Shown here: piece after piece, positions 17,994-25,699 of the stretch
Numbering within the stretch: position 1 is the stretch's first letter
Layout of the letters: the number at the start of each line of letters is the position of its first letter
From: Corynebacterium humireducens NBRC 106098 = DSM 45392
Lineage (GTDB): Bacteria; Actinomycetota; Actinomycetes; Mycobacteriales; Mycobacteriaceae
DNA: 64,000 bases
Direction of reading: 5' to 3'
Assembly: GCF_000819445.1 (NCBI RefSeq)
Contig: NZ_CP005286.1
Location: 2,542,001-2,606,000 of the forward strand
The notes under the pieces: generated by a model
Databases searched by the model: none
Seen by the model: the letters and a program-made list of their open reading frames with translations, nothing else
Told to the model about the DNA's origin: nothing
Translations under genes and position numbers: made by a program

Positions 17994-18659
17994 ATGCTAC
18001 TTCCCGCTGACACCCGCGCCGTCCTCTACGACCTGGACGGCACCCTCGTCGACCACGAGCACGCCGCCCGCGCCGGCGTCGAGTCCTGGAGCCGGGCCCT
18101 CGGGCTCCCCGCCGGGCAGTGGCAGCGCTGGCTCACCATCGAGAGGAAATGGTTCACCGCCTTCGAGAACGGCGAGGTCAGTCACCTCGGGCAGCGCGTC
18201 GCACGCTGCCGCGAGTTCATCGGCCGGGCGGAGCTCAGCGACGAGGAGGCCCTCACCATGTACGAGGACTACCTCGCCGTGTACCGCAGCAACTGGGTGG
18301 CCTACCCGGACGCACTGCCCTCCCTGCGGGCCGCGCTGGAGCGGGGCCTGACGGTGGGCGTCCTCACCAACGGCGCCGAGGAGATGCAGCGCGCCAAGCT
18401 CGAGCGCACCGGCCTGTGGCTCGACGGGATGATCATGTGCGCCACGGTGGAGCTCGGGGCCCCGAAACCGCAGCCGGAGTCCTACCGGGCGGCGCTGGAG
18501 AAGGTCGGCGCGTCCGCGGGGCACACCGTCATGATCGGCGACTCCTGGGAGAACGACGTCGCCGGGGCCCGCCGCGCGGGCCTGCACGCCGTGTACCTGG
18601 ACCGGACGGGGAACGAGGGGACGTCGATAAGCAGCCTCGACGAGCTCGTCTGGCCCTAG
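17994..18659 (+). CDS. HAD-superfamily hydrolase (phosphatase type)
   Basis: 221 aa. All four HAD motifs are present: Y-D-L-D-G-T-L-V (nucleophile Asp), V-L-T-N-G-A, the Lys in G-A-P-K-P-Q-P-E, and G-D-S-W-E-N-D-V. A helical cap follows motif I, as in subclass I phosphatases of the PGP/YjjG kind. The substrate cannot be told from sequence. The stop overlaps the convergent amidase-MsrA gene by 4 bases. A short-spaced divergent arrangement with phoD (93 bases) suggests separate promoters there. Confidence 0.85.
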   Translation: MLLPADTRAVLYDLDGTLVDHEHAARAGVESWSRALGLPAGQWQRWLTIERKWFTAFENGEVSHLGQRVARCREFIGRAELSDEEALTMYEDYLAVYRSNWVAYPDALPSLRAALERGLTVGVLTNGAEEMQRAKLERTGLWLDGMIMCATVELGAPKPQPESYRAALEKVGASAGHTVMIGDSWENDVAGARRAGLHAVYLDRTGNEGTSISSLDELVWP

Positions 18660-20980
18660 TCGGGCAGGCGGCAGGCCACTCCGGTGGAGTGGTGCGGGCA
18701 GTAGCCGTGGGGCACCTTGTGCAGGTACTGCTGGTGCTCGTCCTCGGCGAGGAAGTAGGCGCCGGAGGGCGTGTCCGCGAGCGGCTTCACCTCGGTGGTC
18801 ACCTCGCCGAACCCCTCCTTCTTCAGGTCCGCGGCATACTTGTCGACGATCGCCTGCACCCTCTCCGCCTCCTCCCGGGCCTCCGGACCGGTGGTGTAGA
18901 TGGCGGAACGGTACTGCGTGCCGACGTCGTTGCCCTGCCGCATCCCCTGGGTCGGGTCGTGGTTCTCCAGGGCCAGGGCGACGAGCTCGTCGAGGGAGAC
19001 CTTCTCCGGGTCGTAGACCACCTCCACCACCTCGGTGTGGTTGGTGCGCCCGGAGCAGACCTCCCGGTAGGTGGGGTGCGGGCTGACGCCGCCGGCGTAG
19101 CCGACGGACGTGCCCTCCACGCCGTCGAGCTCCCAGTACATCTTCTCCACGCCCCAGAAGCAGCCGATGCCGACGATGAGGGAACGCTGCCCCTCACGCC
19201 ACGGGCCGGTGATGGGGGTGCCCAGCACGGCATGGGGGCGCGGGTGCGCCAGGATCGGGGTGTCGCGGCCGGGCAGGGCCTGCTCGGTGGGCACCAGTTC
19301 GGGGGTTCTGACAAACATCCAGGACATGTTGCCCAGGGTACCGTCCGTTCCGCGTGGGTCGAGGGCCTCGGCGATGGCGAGCACCTGCGGCAGGGCGTCC
19401 TCGCCGGCCGCGGTGACCTCGAGCGTGACCTCCGCACCCGGCACCACCACGCGCGGCACCCCGGCGAGCGCCAGGGCGTCCAGGCTCTTTCCCTCTGTGA
19501 CCAGCGCATCCACCCCGGCGGCCCGCAGGGCGGTGTCGATCTCCGCGGCCAGCTGCCGGATCTTCCCCAGCTGCGCGTCACCGTCGGCGCGGTCCCTCGC
19601 ATCCATCTCCTGCGCGTCCCGGAACACGCGGTACCCGAAGGGCGCGGTGTCCGGGTGGGCGCGGAAGTAGTCGATGATGTCGCCCAGGGTGCGGGCCGCA
19701 CCGGCGGAATCCGCCAGGTGCCGCTCCATGGAGGGACCGGCCCCGGCGAGGAGCACGGACTCGGACTCGGTCCCCTGCAGCCGGTCGTACAGGTCCCGGA
19801 TGTTCTCCGGTACCTCCACCAGCTCGACGCCGGCCTCCCGGGCCCGGTCCCGGAGCTGCGGGCTGATCTCCCCCATGACCATCACCCGGGCCGGACGCCC
19901 GGGCTGCTCTGCGGGCGGGCAGGCGGCGTCGTGGCCGAGCCGCACGTCCCGCAGGCTGCGCCCGAAAAAGCCCACCGAGTCGACGCGGTCGTCGATGGGC
20001 ACGATCCCCCGGATGGAGCAGTCGGAGTGGGCGGCCTTGAGCCCGACCACCTTGTTCGCCTGCGCCGGGGAGATGACGGACCCGGAGGTCTCCGTGCCCA
20101 CCGTCAGGTCCGCGTAGTCGAGGGCGACGGCGGTGGCCGAACCCGTCGAGGAGCCGAGCGGGTCGACCGTCAGCGGCCCGAGCGGGCTCAGCGCCTGCCC
20201 GCCCCGGCCGGAGAATCCGTTGGGTGCCTTGTAGGAGAGGAAGTTGGCGAACTCCGACAGGTTCGTCCGCCCCGCGATGACGGCACCGCGGGAACGCAGC
20301 TGCTTCACGACGTCCGCGTCCTCCCCCGCCACCGCATCCGCCAGCGCCCAGGAGCCCGAGTCGTTGGGCAGCCCCTCCACCGCCACGTTGCCCTTCACCA
20401 TGACCACGGCCCCGTGGAGCGGGTTGTCCGGGTCCGGCGCCCCGGCCTGCTCGGCGGCGGCGATGGCGCGGGGATCCAGTTCCAGGACGGCCCGGTAGTA
20501 GGAGTTCGGCCGGTCCCCGTCCTGCATCCGCCACACGTGGTAGGCCAGCATGTCGCTGGCGGTGTAGCCGTGCTCGAGGCGGACCCGGTGGCGGTCCACC
20601 AGGTCCCGGTTCCCGAGACGCTCCTTCATCTCCTGCAGCCTTTCCTTCCCCACCGCGGCGAGGAGCTGCCCGAAGGGGCCGAAATCCACGTCCACCTGGC
20701 GGTCGAAACGGTTCTCCGTCTCGGTGAGGGTGAAGGCCGGGCCGGTGCCCCGCTGCAGGCCGCCGGCCTGCTGCATGAGGCGGGTGCCGCCGACGACCAG
20801 GCCCGCGCCCAGCGCCAGGACGATGATGAGGGCGGTGAGCAGCTTCGTGCCCCGGCTCCCCCGGTTCCCCCGCCGTCGCCGGACGAGGGAGACGGCCCCC
20901 AGCAGGACCGCGGCCACCACGAGGGTCACCGCGAGGAAGAGGAGGAGGGGGACGCCGTAGGCGTCGAGAAGCGAGGTCAT
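18656..20980 (-). CDS. msrA: Membrane-anchored amidase fused to methionine sulfoxide reductase A
   Basis: 774 aa single frame. Two helices (about 9-32 and 48-68) flank an Arg-rich loop, so by the positive-inside rule the rest should face outside. Residues about 160-550 form an amidase-signature domain with the Lys of M-V-K-G-N-V, cis-Ser in G-S-S-T-G-S and the nucleophile Ser in T-E-T-S-G-S, all intact. From Met552 (base 19327) a full 223-aa MsrA follows: catalytic Cys in G-I-G-C-F-W and C-terminal resolving cysteines in G-Y-C-P-H-H and V-A-C-R. No stop separates the two, and no good ribosome site precedes Met552. MsrA normally is a separate cytosolic repair enzyme using thioredoxin or mycoredoxin. 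A leaderless or internal start producing free MsrA remains possible. Confidence 0.82.
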   Translation of the reverse strand: MTSLLDAYGVPLLLFLAVTLVVAAVLLGAVSLVRRRRGNRGSRGTKLLTALIIVLALGAGLVVGGTRLMQQAGGLQRGTGPAFTLTETENRFDRQVDVDFGPFGQLLAAVGKERLQEMKERLGNRDLVDRHRVRLEHGYTASDMLAYHVWRMQDGDRPNSYYRAVLELDPRAIAAAEQAGAPDPDNPLHGAVVMVKGNVAVEGLPNDSGSWALADAVAGEDADVVKQLRSRGAVIAGRTNLSEFANFLSYKAPNGFSGRGGQALSPLGPLTVDPLGSSTGSATAVALDYADLTVGTETSGSVISPAQANKVVGLKAAHSDCSIRGIVPIDDRVDSVGFFGRSLRDVRLGHDAACPPAEQPGRPARVMVMGEISPQLRDRAREAGVELVEVPENIRDLYDRLQGTESESVLLAGAGPSMERHLADSAGAARTLGDIIDYFRAHPDTAPFGYRVFRDAQEMDARDRADGDAQLGKIRQLAAEIDTALRAAGVDALVTEGKSLDALALAGVPRVVVPGAEVTLEVTAAGEDALPQVLAIAEALDPRGTDGTLGNMSWMFVRTPELVPTEQALPGRDTPILAHPRPHAVLGTPITGPWREGQRSLIVGIGCFWGVEKMYWELDGVEGTSVGYAGGVSPHPTYREVCSGRTNHTEVVEVVYDPEKVSLDELVALALENHDPTQGMRQGNDVGTQYRSAIYTTGPEAREEAERVQAIVDKYAADLKKEGFGEVTTEVKPLADTPSGAYFLAEDEHQQYLHKVPHGYCPHHSTGVACRLPD

Positions 20981-21001
20981 GCCCCCATTATGAAACGCGG
21001 A

Positions 21002-21027
21002 ACGCCGTCCCCGGAGGGGGACGGCGT
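21002..21027 (-). terminator. Terminator of the aromatic-acid transporter gene
   Basis: Hairpin of 11-base arms (ACGCCGTCCCC and its complement) with a GGAG loop, placed 26 bases after the minus-strand transporter stop. A T-containing stretch (TTCCGCGTTTC) follows on that strand. Confidence 0.7.
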
Positions 21028-21052
21028 CGGCGGTGGGAACTACCTGGTGGGG

Positions 21053-22411
21053 TTACTTGTTGTCGCGCGGCGGGACGAACGCGGTGGCGACGGCACCGAT
21101 GACGGTGGCGACGGCGAACACCAGGAAGGCGTCCGAGGCGCCGAGGCCGAGGGCGATGATGAAGCCACCCATGGCCGGGCCGGCGATTCCGCCGAGGCGA
21201 CCGAAGCCGGCGGCCCAGGACATGCCGGCCTGACGGGCGCGGGTCGGGTAGTAGTTCGAGGTCATGCCGTAGACGAGGATCTGGGTACCGGTGACGCCCA
21301 GGCCGGTGAGGGCGATGGCGGTGTACATCAGCGGGGCGGCGGTGAGGTACGGCATGGCGAACATGCAGGCGGAGGCGATGAGGAAGGTGGTGATGATGAC
21401 CGGCTTCGGGCCGATGACGTCGGCGATCTTGGCGGCGGCCAGGGCACCGAGGGCGGCACCTGCGTTGAGGGCGACGAGGGAGTAGAGCGAGCCGTCGGAG
21501 GACATGCCGTTGATCTGCATGATCTGCGGGAGCCAGGTGTTGAGGCCGTAGGTGGCCATGATGGCCATGAAGCTCATGAGGCCGATCATGAGGGTGCCGA
21601 GCAGGAAGTGGCGGGAGAAGATGGCGGCCAGGCCGATCTTCTGCTTCTTCACGACGGCGCCGTCGTGGTCCAGCTTCACGATCTCGTCACGGGTGAACTG
21701 CTCCTCCGGGAAGTCGTACTTGCGGCAGATCTCGCGGGCACGGTCGGTGCGGCCCATGGCGGTGAGCCAGCGCGGGGACTCCGGCAGCAGGAACCAGGCG
21801 AGCGGCAGGAGGATGAGGATCGGGGAGGCGCCGATGAGGAAGAGGCCACGCCAGGAGATGGCGTCCTCGAACCAGAGGGCGGAGAAGGAGGCGATGACGC
21901 CGCCGAAGGGGATGCCGGCGTAGCCGATCGCGTTGAACATGTTCTTGCGGTGTGCCGGGGCGAACTCGGCGATGACCGCGCCACCGCCGGCGGTGATGAC
22001 GCCGAGGGCCAGGCCGGTGAAGAAGCGGGTGGCGCCGAAGAAGGCGATGCTGGTGGAGAAGGCGGACATCGCCATGCCGACGGAGAACCACGCCAGTGCC
22101 GCGAGCATCATCTTGCGGCGTCCGATGCGGTCACCGATCGCGCCGGCGCCGAGGGCACCGAAGAGGATGCCGATCATGGTGTAGGAGCCGAGGGTGCCGG
22201 CGACGGCCGGGGCGAGGTGGCCGATGTGGTGCGGCTCCGCGAGGAGCGTCGGCAGGACGGCGCCGTAGATGACGATGTCGTAGCCGTCGAACACCATCGT
22301 GAGGAACATGACGGCGACGACGCCGAGAACGGACATCTTGTGTTGGTTGGACTTCCAGCCGGGGGCGGCGGTCGTCATGCGCGGTAGGGCGGCGGGGGCT
22401 TTCACGGACAT
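21053..22411 (-). CDS. MFS transporter of the aromatic acid:H+ symporter (AAHS) type
   Basis: 452 aa with about 12 membrane helices. ATG 22411 is chosen because AAGGAG lies 8 bases upstream. The first helix carries F-D-G-Y-D-I-V-I-Y-G, the acidic signature of the AAHS family (BenK, PcaK, GenK types), and loop 2-3 has G-D-R-I-G-R-R-K. The likely role is uptake of an aromatic acid such as benzoate or a hydroxybenzoate. No catabolic genes are nearby, so the substrate is not fixed. It is monocistronic with its own terminator and diverges from sodA. Confidence 0.8.
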   Translation of the reverse strand: MSVKAPAALPRMTTAAPGWKSNQHKMSVLGVVAVMFLTMVFDGYDIVIYGAVLPTLLAEPHHIGHLAPAVAGTLGSYTMIGILFGALGAGAIGDRIGRRKMMLAALAWFSVGMAMSAFSTSIAFFGATRFFTGLALGVITAGGGAVIAEFAPAHRKNMFNAIGYAGIPFGGVIASFSALWFEDAISWRGLFLIGASPILILLPLAWFLLPESPRWLTAMGRTDRAREICRKYDFPEEQFTRDEIVKLDHDGAVVKKQKIGLAAIFSRHFLLGTLMIGLMSFMAIMATYGLNTWLPQIMQINGMSSDGSLYSLVALNAGAALGALAAAKIADVIGPKPVIITTFLIASACMFAMPYLTAAPLMYTAIALTGLGVTGTQILVYGMTSNYYPTRARQAGMSWAAGFGRLGGIAGPAMGGFIIALGLGASDAFLVFAVATVIGAVATAFVPPRDNK

Positions 22412-22607
22412 GGTGTCACTCCTTGGGTGAGATCTGGGGTGTGGCGTGACCCTCACCACAGATCGCTATGGCCTGGCTCACATTGATGGAGGATTTATAA
22501 CAAGGATTCGACCCACCCGGAACACCTTCCGTGGGGAACTACCCACGTCGGCATTGTTGTGACCTTCCCCCTTTGAGTGCGATGACCTGCGGATTCATCC
22601 TTTAATT

Positions 22608-22627
22608 CAGTTAATGCGGGCTAACTG
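22608..22627. promoter_or_regulatory. Inverted repeat between transporter and sodA
   Basis: Perfect 6-base arms CAGTTA and TAACTG separated by 8 bases, about 200 bases upstream of the transporter start and 235 bases upstream of sodA. This is operator-like. The binding protein is unknown. The rest of the 448-base gap (22412-22859) holds no gene that I can support. Confidence 0.4.
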
Positions 22628-22762
22628 TAAAGTTTGCAACAGGGGGTGATCACAAGTCACACCAAAGGCCTCCGGGGTCCGGTCGCGCCTCATCGCCGAA
22701 AGCCACGGAAACGCACTTCCCCCTCCCGGAAGCGGCATTCATTCAATTCCGCAACACTAACG

Positions 22763-22790
22763 TTGCCGAAATCAAAGATTCGCCTATCAT
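22763..22790 (+). promoter_or_regulatory. Candidate sodA promoter
   Basis: TTGCCG at 22763-22768 and TATCAT at 22785-22790 are 16 bases apart, giving a sigma-A-like promoter about 70 bases upstream of the sodA start. Confidence 0.5.
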
Positions 22791-22859
22791 GGTGGCAACG
22801 CGCCATCCGCCGGTACAGTCGGAAGGCGCACCCCGTTTAACGACAGGAAAGAGAACAAC

Positions 22860-23459
22860 ATGGCTGTTTACACCCTTCCGGAGCTCGACTACGCCTACGA
22901 CGCCCTCGAGCCGCACATCGCCGCCGAGATCATGGAGCTGCACCACTCCAAGCACCACGCCGCCTACGTCGCCGGCGCCAACGCCGCCCTCGAGGCCCTC
23001 GAGGCCGAGCGCGACGGCGAGGCCAACCCGGACAAGATCCGCGCCCTGTCCAAGAACCTGGCCTTCAACCTCGGTGGCCACGCCAACCACTCCATCTTCT
23101 GGAAGAACCTCTCCCCGAACGGCGGCGGCGAGCCGACCGGCGAGCTGGCTGAGGCCATCAACCGCGACTTCGGCTCCTTCGACAAGTTCAAGGCGCACTT
23201 CACCGGTGCCGCCATGGGCCTGCAGGGCTCCGGCTGGGCCGTCCTCGGCTTCGACCACGTCGCTGACCGCCTCATCATCCAGCAGCTGACCGACCAGCAG
23301 GGCAACATCTCCGTGAACTTCACCCCGCTGCTCATGCTGGACATGTGGGAGCACGCCTTCTACCTCCAGTACAAGAACGTCAAGGCCGACTACGTCAAGG
23401 CCGTCTGGAACGTCTTCAACTGGGACGACGTCGCAGAGCGCTACGCCTCCGCGAAGTAA
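22860..23459 (+). CDS. sodA: Superoxide dismutase (Mn/Fe family)
   Basis: 199 aa cytosolic enzyme that dismutes superoxide to peroxide and oxygen. AGGAAAGAG precedes the ATG. Metal ligands are visible: His in M-E-L-H-H-S-K-H-H, His in G-H-A-N-H-S-I-F-W, and Asp/His in D-M-W-E-H-A-F-Y. The [11 protein letters not shown] block is typical, with the manganese form expected in Corynebacterium. It is followed by a strong terminator, so it is monocistronic. Confidence 0.96.
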   Translation: MAVYTLPELDYAYDALEPHIAAEIMELHHSKHHAAYVAGANAALEALEAERDGEANPDKIRALSKNLAFNLGGHANHSIFWKNLSPNGGGEPTGELAEAINRDFGSFDKFKAHFTGAAMGLQGSGWAVLGFDHVADRLIIQQLTDQQGNISVNFTPLLMLDMWEHAFYLQYKNVKADYVKAVWNVFNWDDVAERYASAK

Positions 23460-23475
23460 CCCCCGCTTCTCGACG

Positions 23476-23518
23476 CCGCCGCACCCCGGGACACCCCGGG
23501 CTGCGGCGGTGTCGCCTT
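23476..23518 (+). terminator. sodA terminator
   Basis: GC-rich hairpin: CCGCCGCA plus CCCCGGG pair with CCCGGGG and TGCGGCGG around a short loop (23476-23509), followed by a T-run (ccttttct). It lies 16 bases after the sodA stop. Confidence 0.85.
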
Positions 23519-23525
23519 TTCTGCG

Positions 23526-24419
23526 CTACCTCCCCATGACGAAACGCCGGAACTGGTCCACCGGCGGCGCCTCCTGCGCCCCGGCGCGCCACACCATCCC
23601 CAGCTCCCGGTGGGCGGGCGGGTCCAGCGGGCGCAGCACGATGCTGCGGGGCGCGAGGTAGGGGTCGTCGAGGGGCAGCAGCGCCACACCCAGCCCCGCA
23701 GAGACCAGCCCCGCGACGGTGGTGAGCTCCATCGACTCGAACACCAGGTGCGGGCTGAACCCGAGCTCCCCCGTGAGGCGGTCGAGCAGCATGCGGGTGC
23801 CGTAGCCCGGGAGCATCCCGATGAAGGGCTCCTCCACCGCCTCCCGCAGGCTGACCGGCCCCTCCCCGGCCAGGCGGTGCCCCTCCGGGACGGCGAGCGC
23901 CAGGCGCTGCAACTCGAGTTCGTCCCACGCCAGCACGGCGTCCGCCCCGACGGACTCGCCCGGGCGGGGACCGACGAGGGCGATGTCGGCGGCGTCGGCA
24001 AGCACGCGGTCGATGAGGACCCGCGCCGCCCCCTGGTGGAGCTGGACGTCGACGTGCGGGTGCAGCGCGCGGTAGTCGCGGAGCAGGTCCGGGACCATCC
24101 ACGTGCCCAGGGAGTGCATGAAGTCGAGGCGCACCGTGCCGCGCTCCGGGTCCATGAGACGTGCGACCTTCGTGCGGCCCTCCGCGAGTTCGCGCAACCC
24201 GGCGCGGGCGTGAGGCAGGTAGGCGCGGCCCCGGCCGTTGAGCACGAGACGGCGGCCCACGCGGTCGAAGAGGTCGGCCCCGACGGCCTCCTCCACCCGG
24301 CGGACGCGGCGGGTGAGCGTCGGCTGCGGGATGCCCAGGGCGGCGGCCGACTCCGTGAGGTGCCCGATCTCGGCGACGGCGATGAATCCGCGCAGGTCGG
24401 AGGTCGTGAGAGTGCTCAT
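23526..24419 (-). CDS. LysR-family transcriptional regulator
   Basis: 297 aa. An N-terminal winged helix-turn-helix (D-L-R-G-F-I-A-V-A-E, then A-A-A-L-G-I-P-Q-P-T-L-T-R-R-V-R-R-V-E) is followed by a periplasmic-binding-like effector domain, the normal LysR layout and length. It diverges from the MFS gene at 24490 with a 70-base gap, the classical arrangement in which the regulator controls its neighbour and itself. The effector is unknown. Confidence 0.9.
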   Translation of the reverse strand: MSTLTTSDLRGFIAVAEIGHLTESAAALGIPQPTLTRRVRRVEEAVGADLFDRVGRRLVLNGRGRAYLPHARAGLRELAEGRTKVARLMDPERGTVRLDFMHSLGTWMVPDLLRDYRALHPHVDVQLHQGAARVLIDRVLADAADIALVGPRPGESVGADAVLAWDELELQRLALAVPEGHRLAGEGPVSLREAVEEPFIGMLPGYGTRMLLDRLTGELGFSPHLVFESMELTTVAGLVSAGLGVALLPLDDPYLAPRSIVLRPLDPPAHRELGMVWRAGAQEAPPVDQFRRFVMGR

Positions 24420-24489
24420 GCGCTAACCGTATCAATATGCGTCAATCCGCACATTTTACACATGATCCCCGGTGGGCCACGATGGGCAC

Positions 24490-25680
24490 ATGAGCCCAGG
24501 CCTGACCCGCACCGACCGCAACTACCGGCGAGCCGTCCTCGCCATGCTCGCCGCCGGCCTGGCCACCTTCAACGCCCTCTACGCCACGCAGGCGCTGCTG
24601 CCGACCCTCGTCGAGGACCTCGGCATCACCCCCACCGAGGCCGCCCTCACCGTCTCCGCGACGACCGGCCTGCTGGCGGTGTGCATCGTGCCGATGTCGA
24701 TCCTCTCGGAACGCTTCGGCCGCGGCCGCCTGCTCGTCATCTCCGCCCTGACCGCCACCGCCCTGGGTCTCCTGCTGCCCCTCGCACCCGACGCCCCCAC
24801 CCTCATCGCGCTGCGCGCCCTGCAGGGCATCGCCATCGCCGGCGTGCCCGCCGTCGCCATGACCTGGCTCGCCGAGGAACTCGACCCCGCCGCCCTGGGC
24901 CGCGCCATGGGCATCTACGTCGCCGGCACCACCGTCGGCGGACTCACCGGCCGCCTCATCCCGGCCGGCCTGCTGGAGATCGTCGACTGGCGGGCGGCCC
25001 TCGTCGTCAGCTCGCTCGTGGCGCTGGGCATGGCGGTCCTCATGACCGTCCTCCTGCCCCGCCAGCGCCGCTTCACCCCCAAACGGATCGGTCTGCGGAC
25101 CGAACTCGCCGCCATGCTCGAGCACCTGCGCAACCCCCGGCTGGTCGGCCTGTTCGTCATCGCGTTCGTCGGCATGGGCGTGTTCGTGTCGCTGTACAAC
25201 TTCTTCGGCTTCCGCATGATCGACCACTTCGGGCTCTCCCCCGCGCTGGTCGGCCTGGTGTTCCTCATGTACCTCTCCGGCACGTGGAGCTCCGCCCGCG
25301 CCGGCGCGCTGACCGACAAGTACGGCCGCGGCCGGGTGCTCATCGCCGGTGCCGCGCTCATGTTCCTCGGCCTGCTGGCCACGATGTCCGGCTGGCTGCC
25401 CGGCGCGCTCACCGGCCTGTTCCTGTTCACGGCGTCGTTCTTCGCCATGCACTCCACCGCCTCCAGCTGGATCGGCCTGGCCGCCACCAGCCACCGCGCG
25501 GAGGCGTCGAGCATGTACCTGTTCTCCTACTACGCCGGCTCCTCGCTGGTGGGCGCGGCCACGGGCGTGGTCTTCGCCCTGACCACCTGGTCCGGGTTCA
25601 TCCTCGTCCTCGCAGCGCTCCTGCTGCTCGTCGTGGCCACGGCGCTGGTGCTGGGACGCGCGGAGGTGCGCGTGGCGTAG
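24490..25680 (+). CDS. MFS transporter paired with the LysR regulator
   Basis: 396 aa from ATG 24490; another in-frame ATG lies 18 bases upstream. About 12 membrane helices, with the MFS loop motif S-E-R-F-G-R-G-R and a second-half copy T-D-K-Y-G-R-G-R. The first helix pattern (N-A-L-Y-A-T-Q-A-L-L-P) resembles YnfM/arabinose-efflux-like exporters. Probably a drug or metabolite exporter controlled by the divergent LysR protein; the substrate is not known. Confidence 0.85.
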   Translation: MSPGLTRTDRNYRRAVLAMLAAGLATFNALYATQALLPTLVEDLGITPTEAALTVSATTGLLAVCIVPMSILSERFGRGRLLVISALTATALGLLLPLAPDAPTLIALRALQGIAIAGVPAVAMTWLAEELDPAALGRAMGIYVAGTTVGGLTGRLIPAGLLEIVDWRAALVVSSLVALGMAVLMTVLLPRQRRFTPKRIGLRTELAAMLEHLRNPRLVGLFVIAFVGMGVFVSLYNFFGFRMIDHFGLSPALVGLVFLMYLSGTWSSARAGALTDKYGRGRVLIAGAALMFLGLLATMSGWLPGALTGLFLFTASFFAMHSTASSWIGLAATSHRAEASSMYLFSYYAGSSLVGAATGVVFALTTWSGFILVLAALLLLVVATALVLGRAEVRVA

Positions 25681-25699
25681 CTGCCCCGGCCGGGTACGG

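Noticed and set aside
19320-19340. Reading msrA as an ordinary separate gene
   Set aside because: No stop codon precedes its ATG within the amidase frame and no good ribosome site is present, so the single fused frame is the simpler reading, with an internal start kept as an alternative.
18119-22387. A 1422-codon plus-strand open frame
   Set aside because: It runs antisense to the amidase-MsrA and transporter genes and partly over the HAD gene; the composition is that of a shadow frame, with no recognisable domain.
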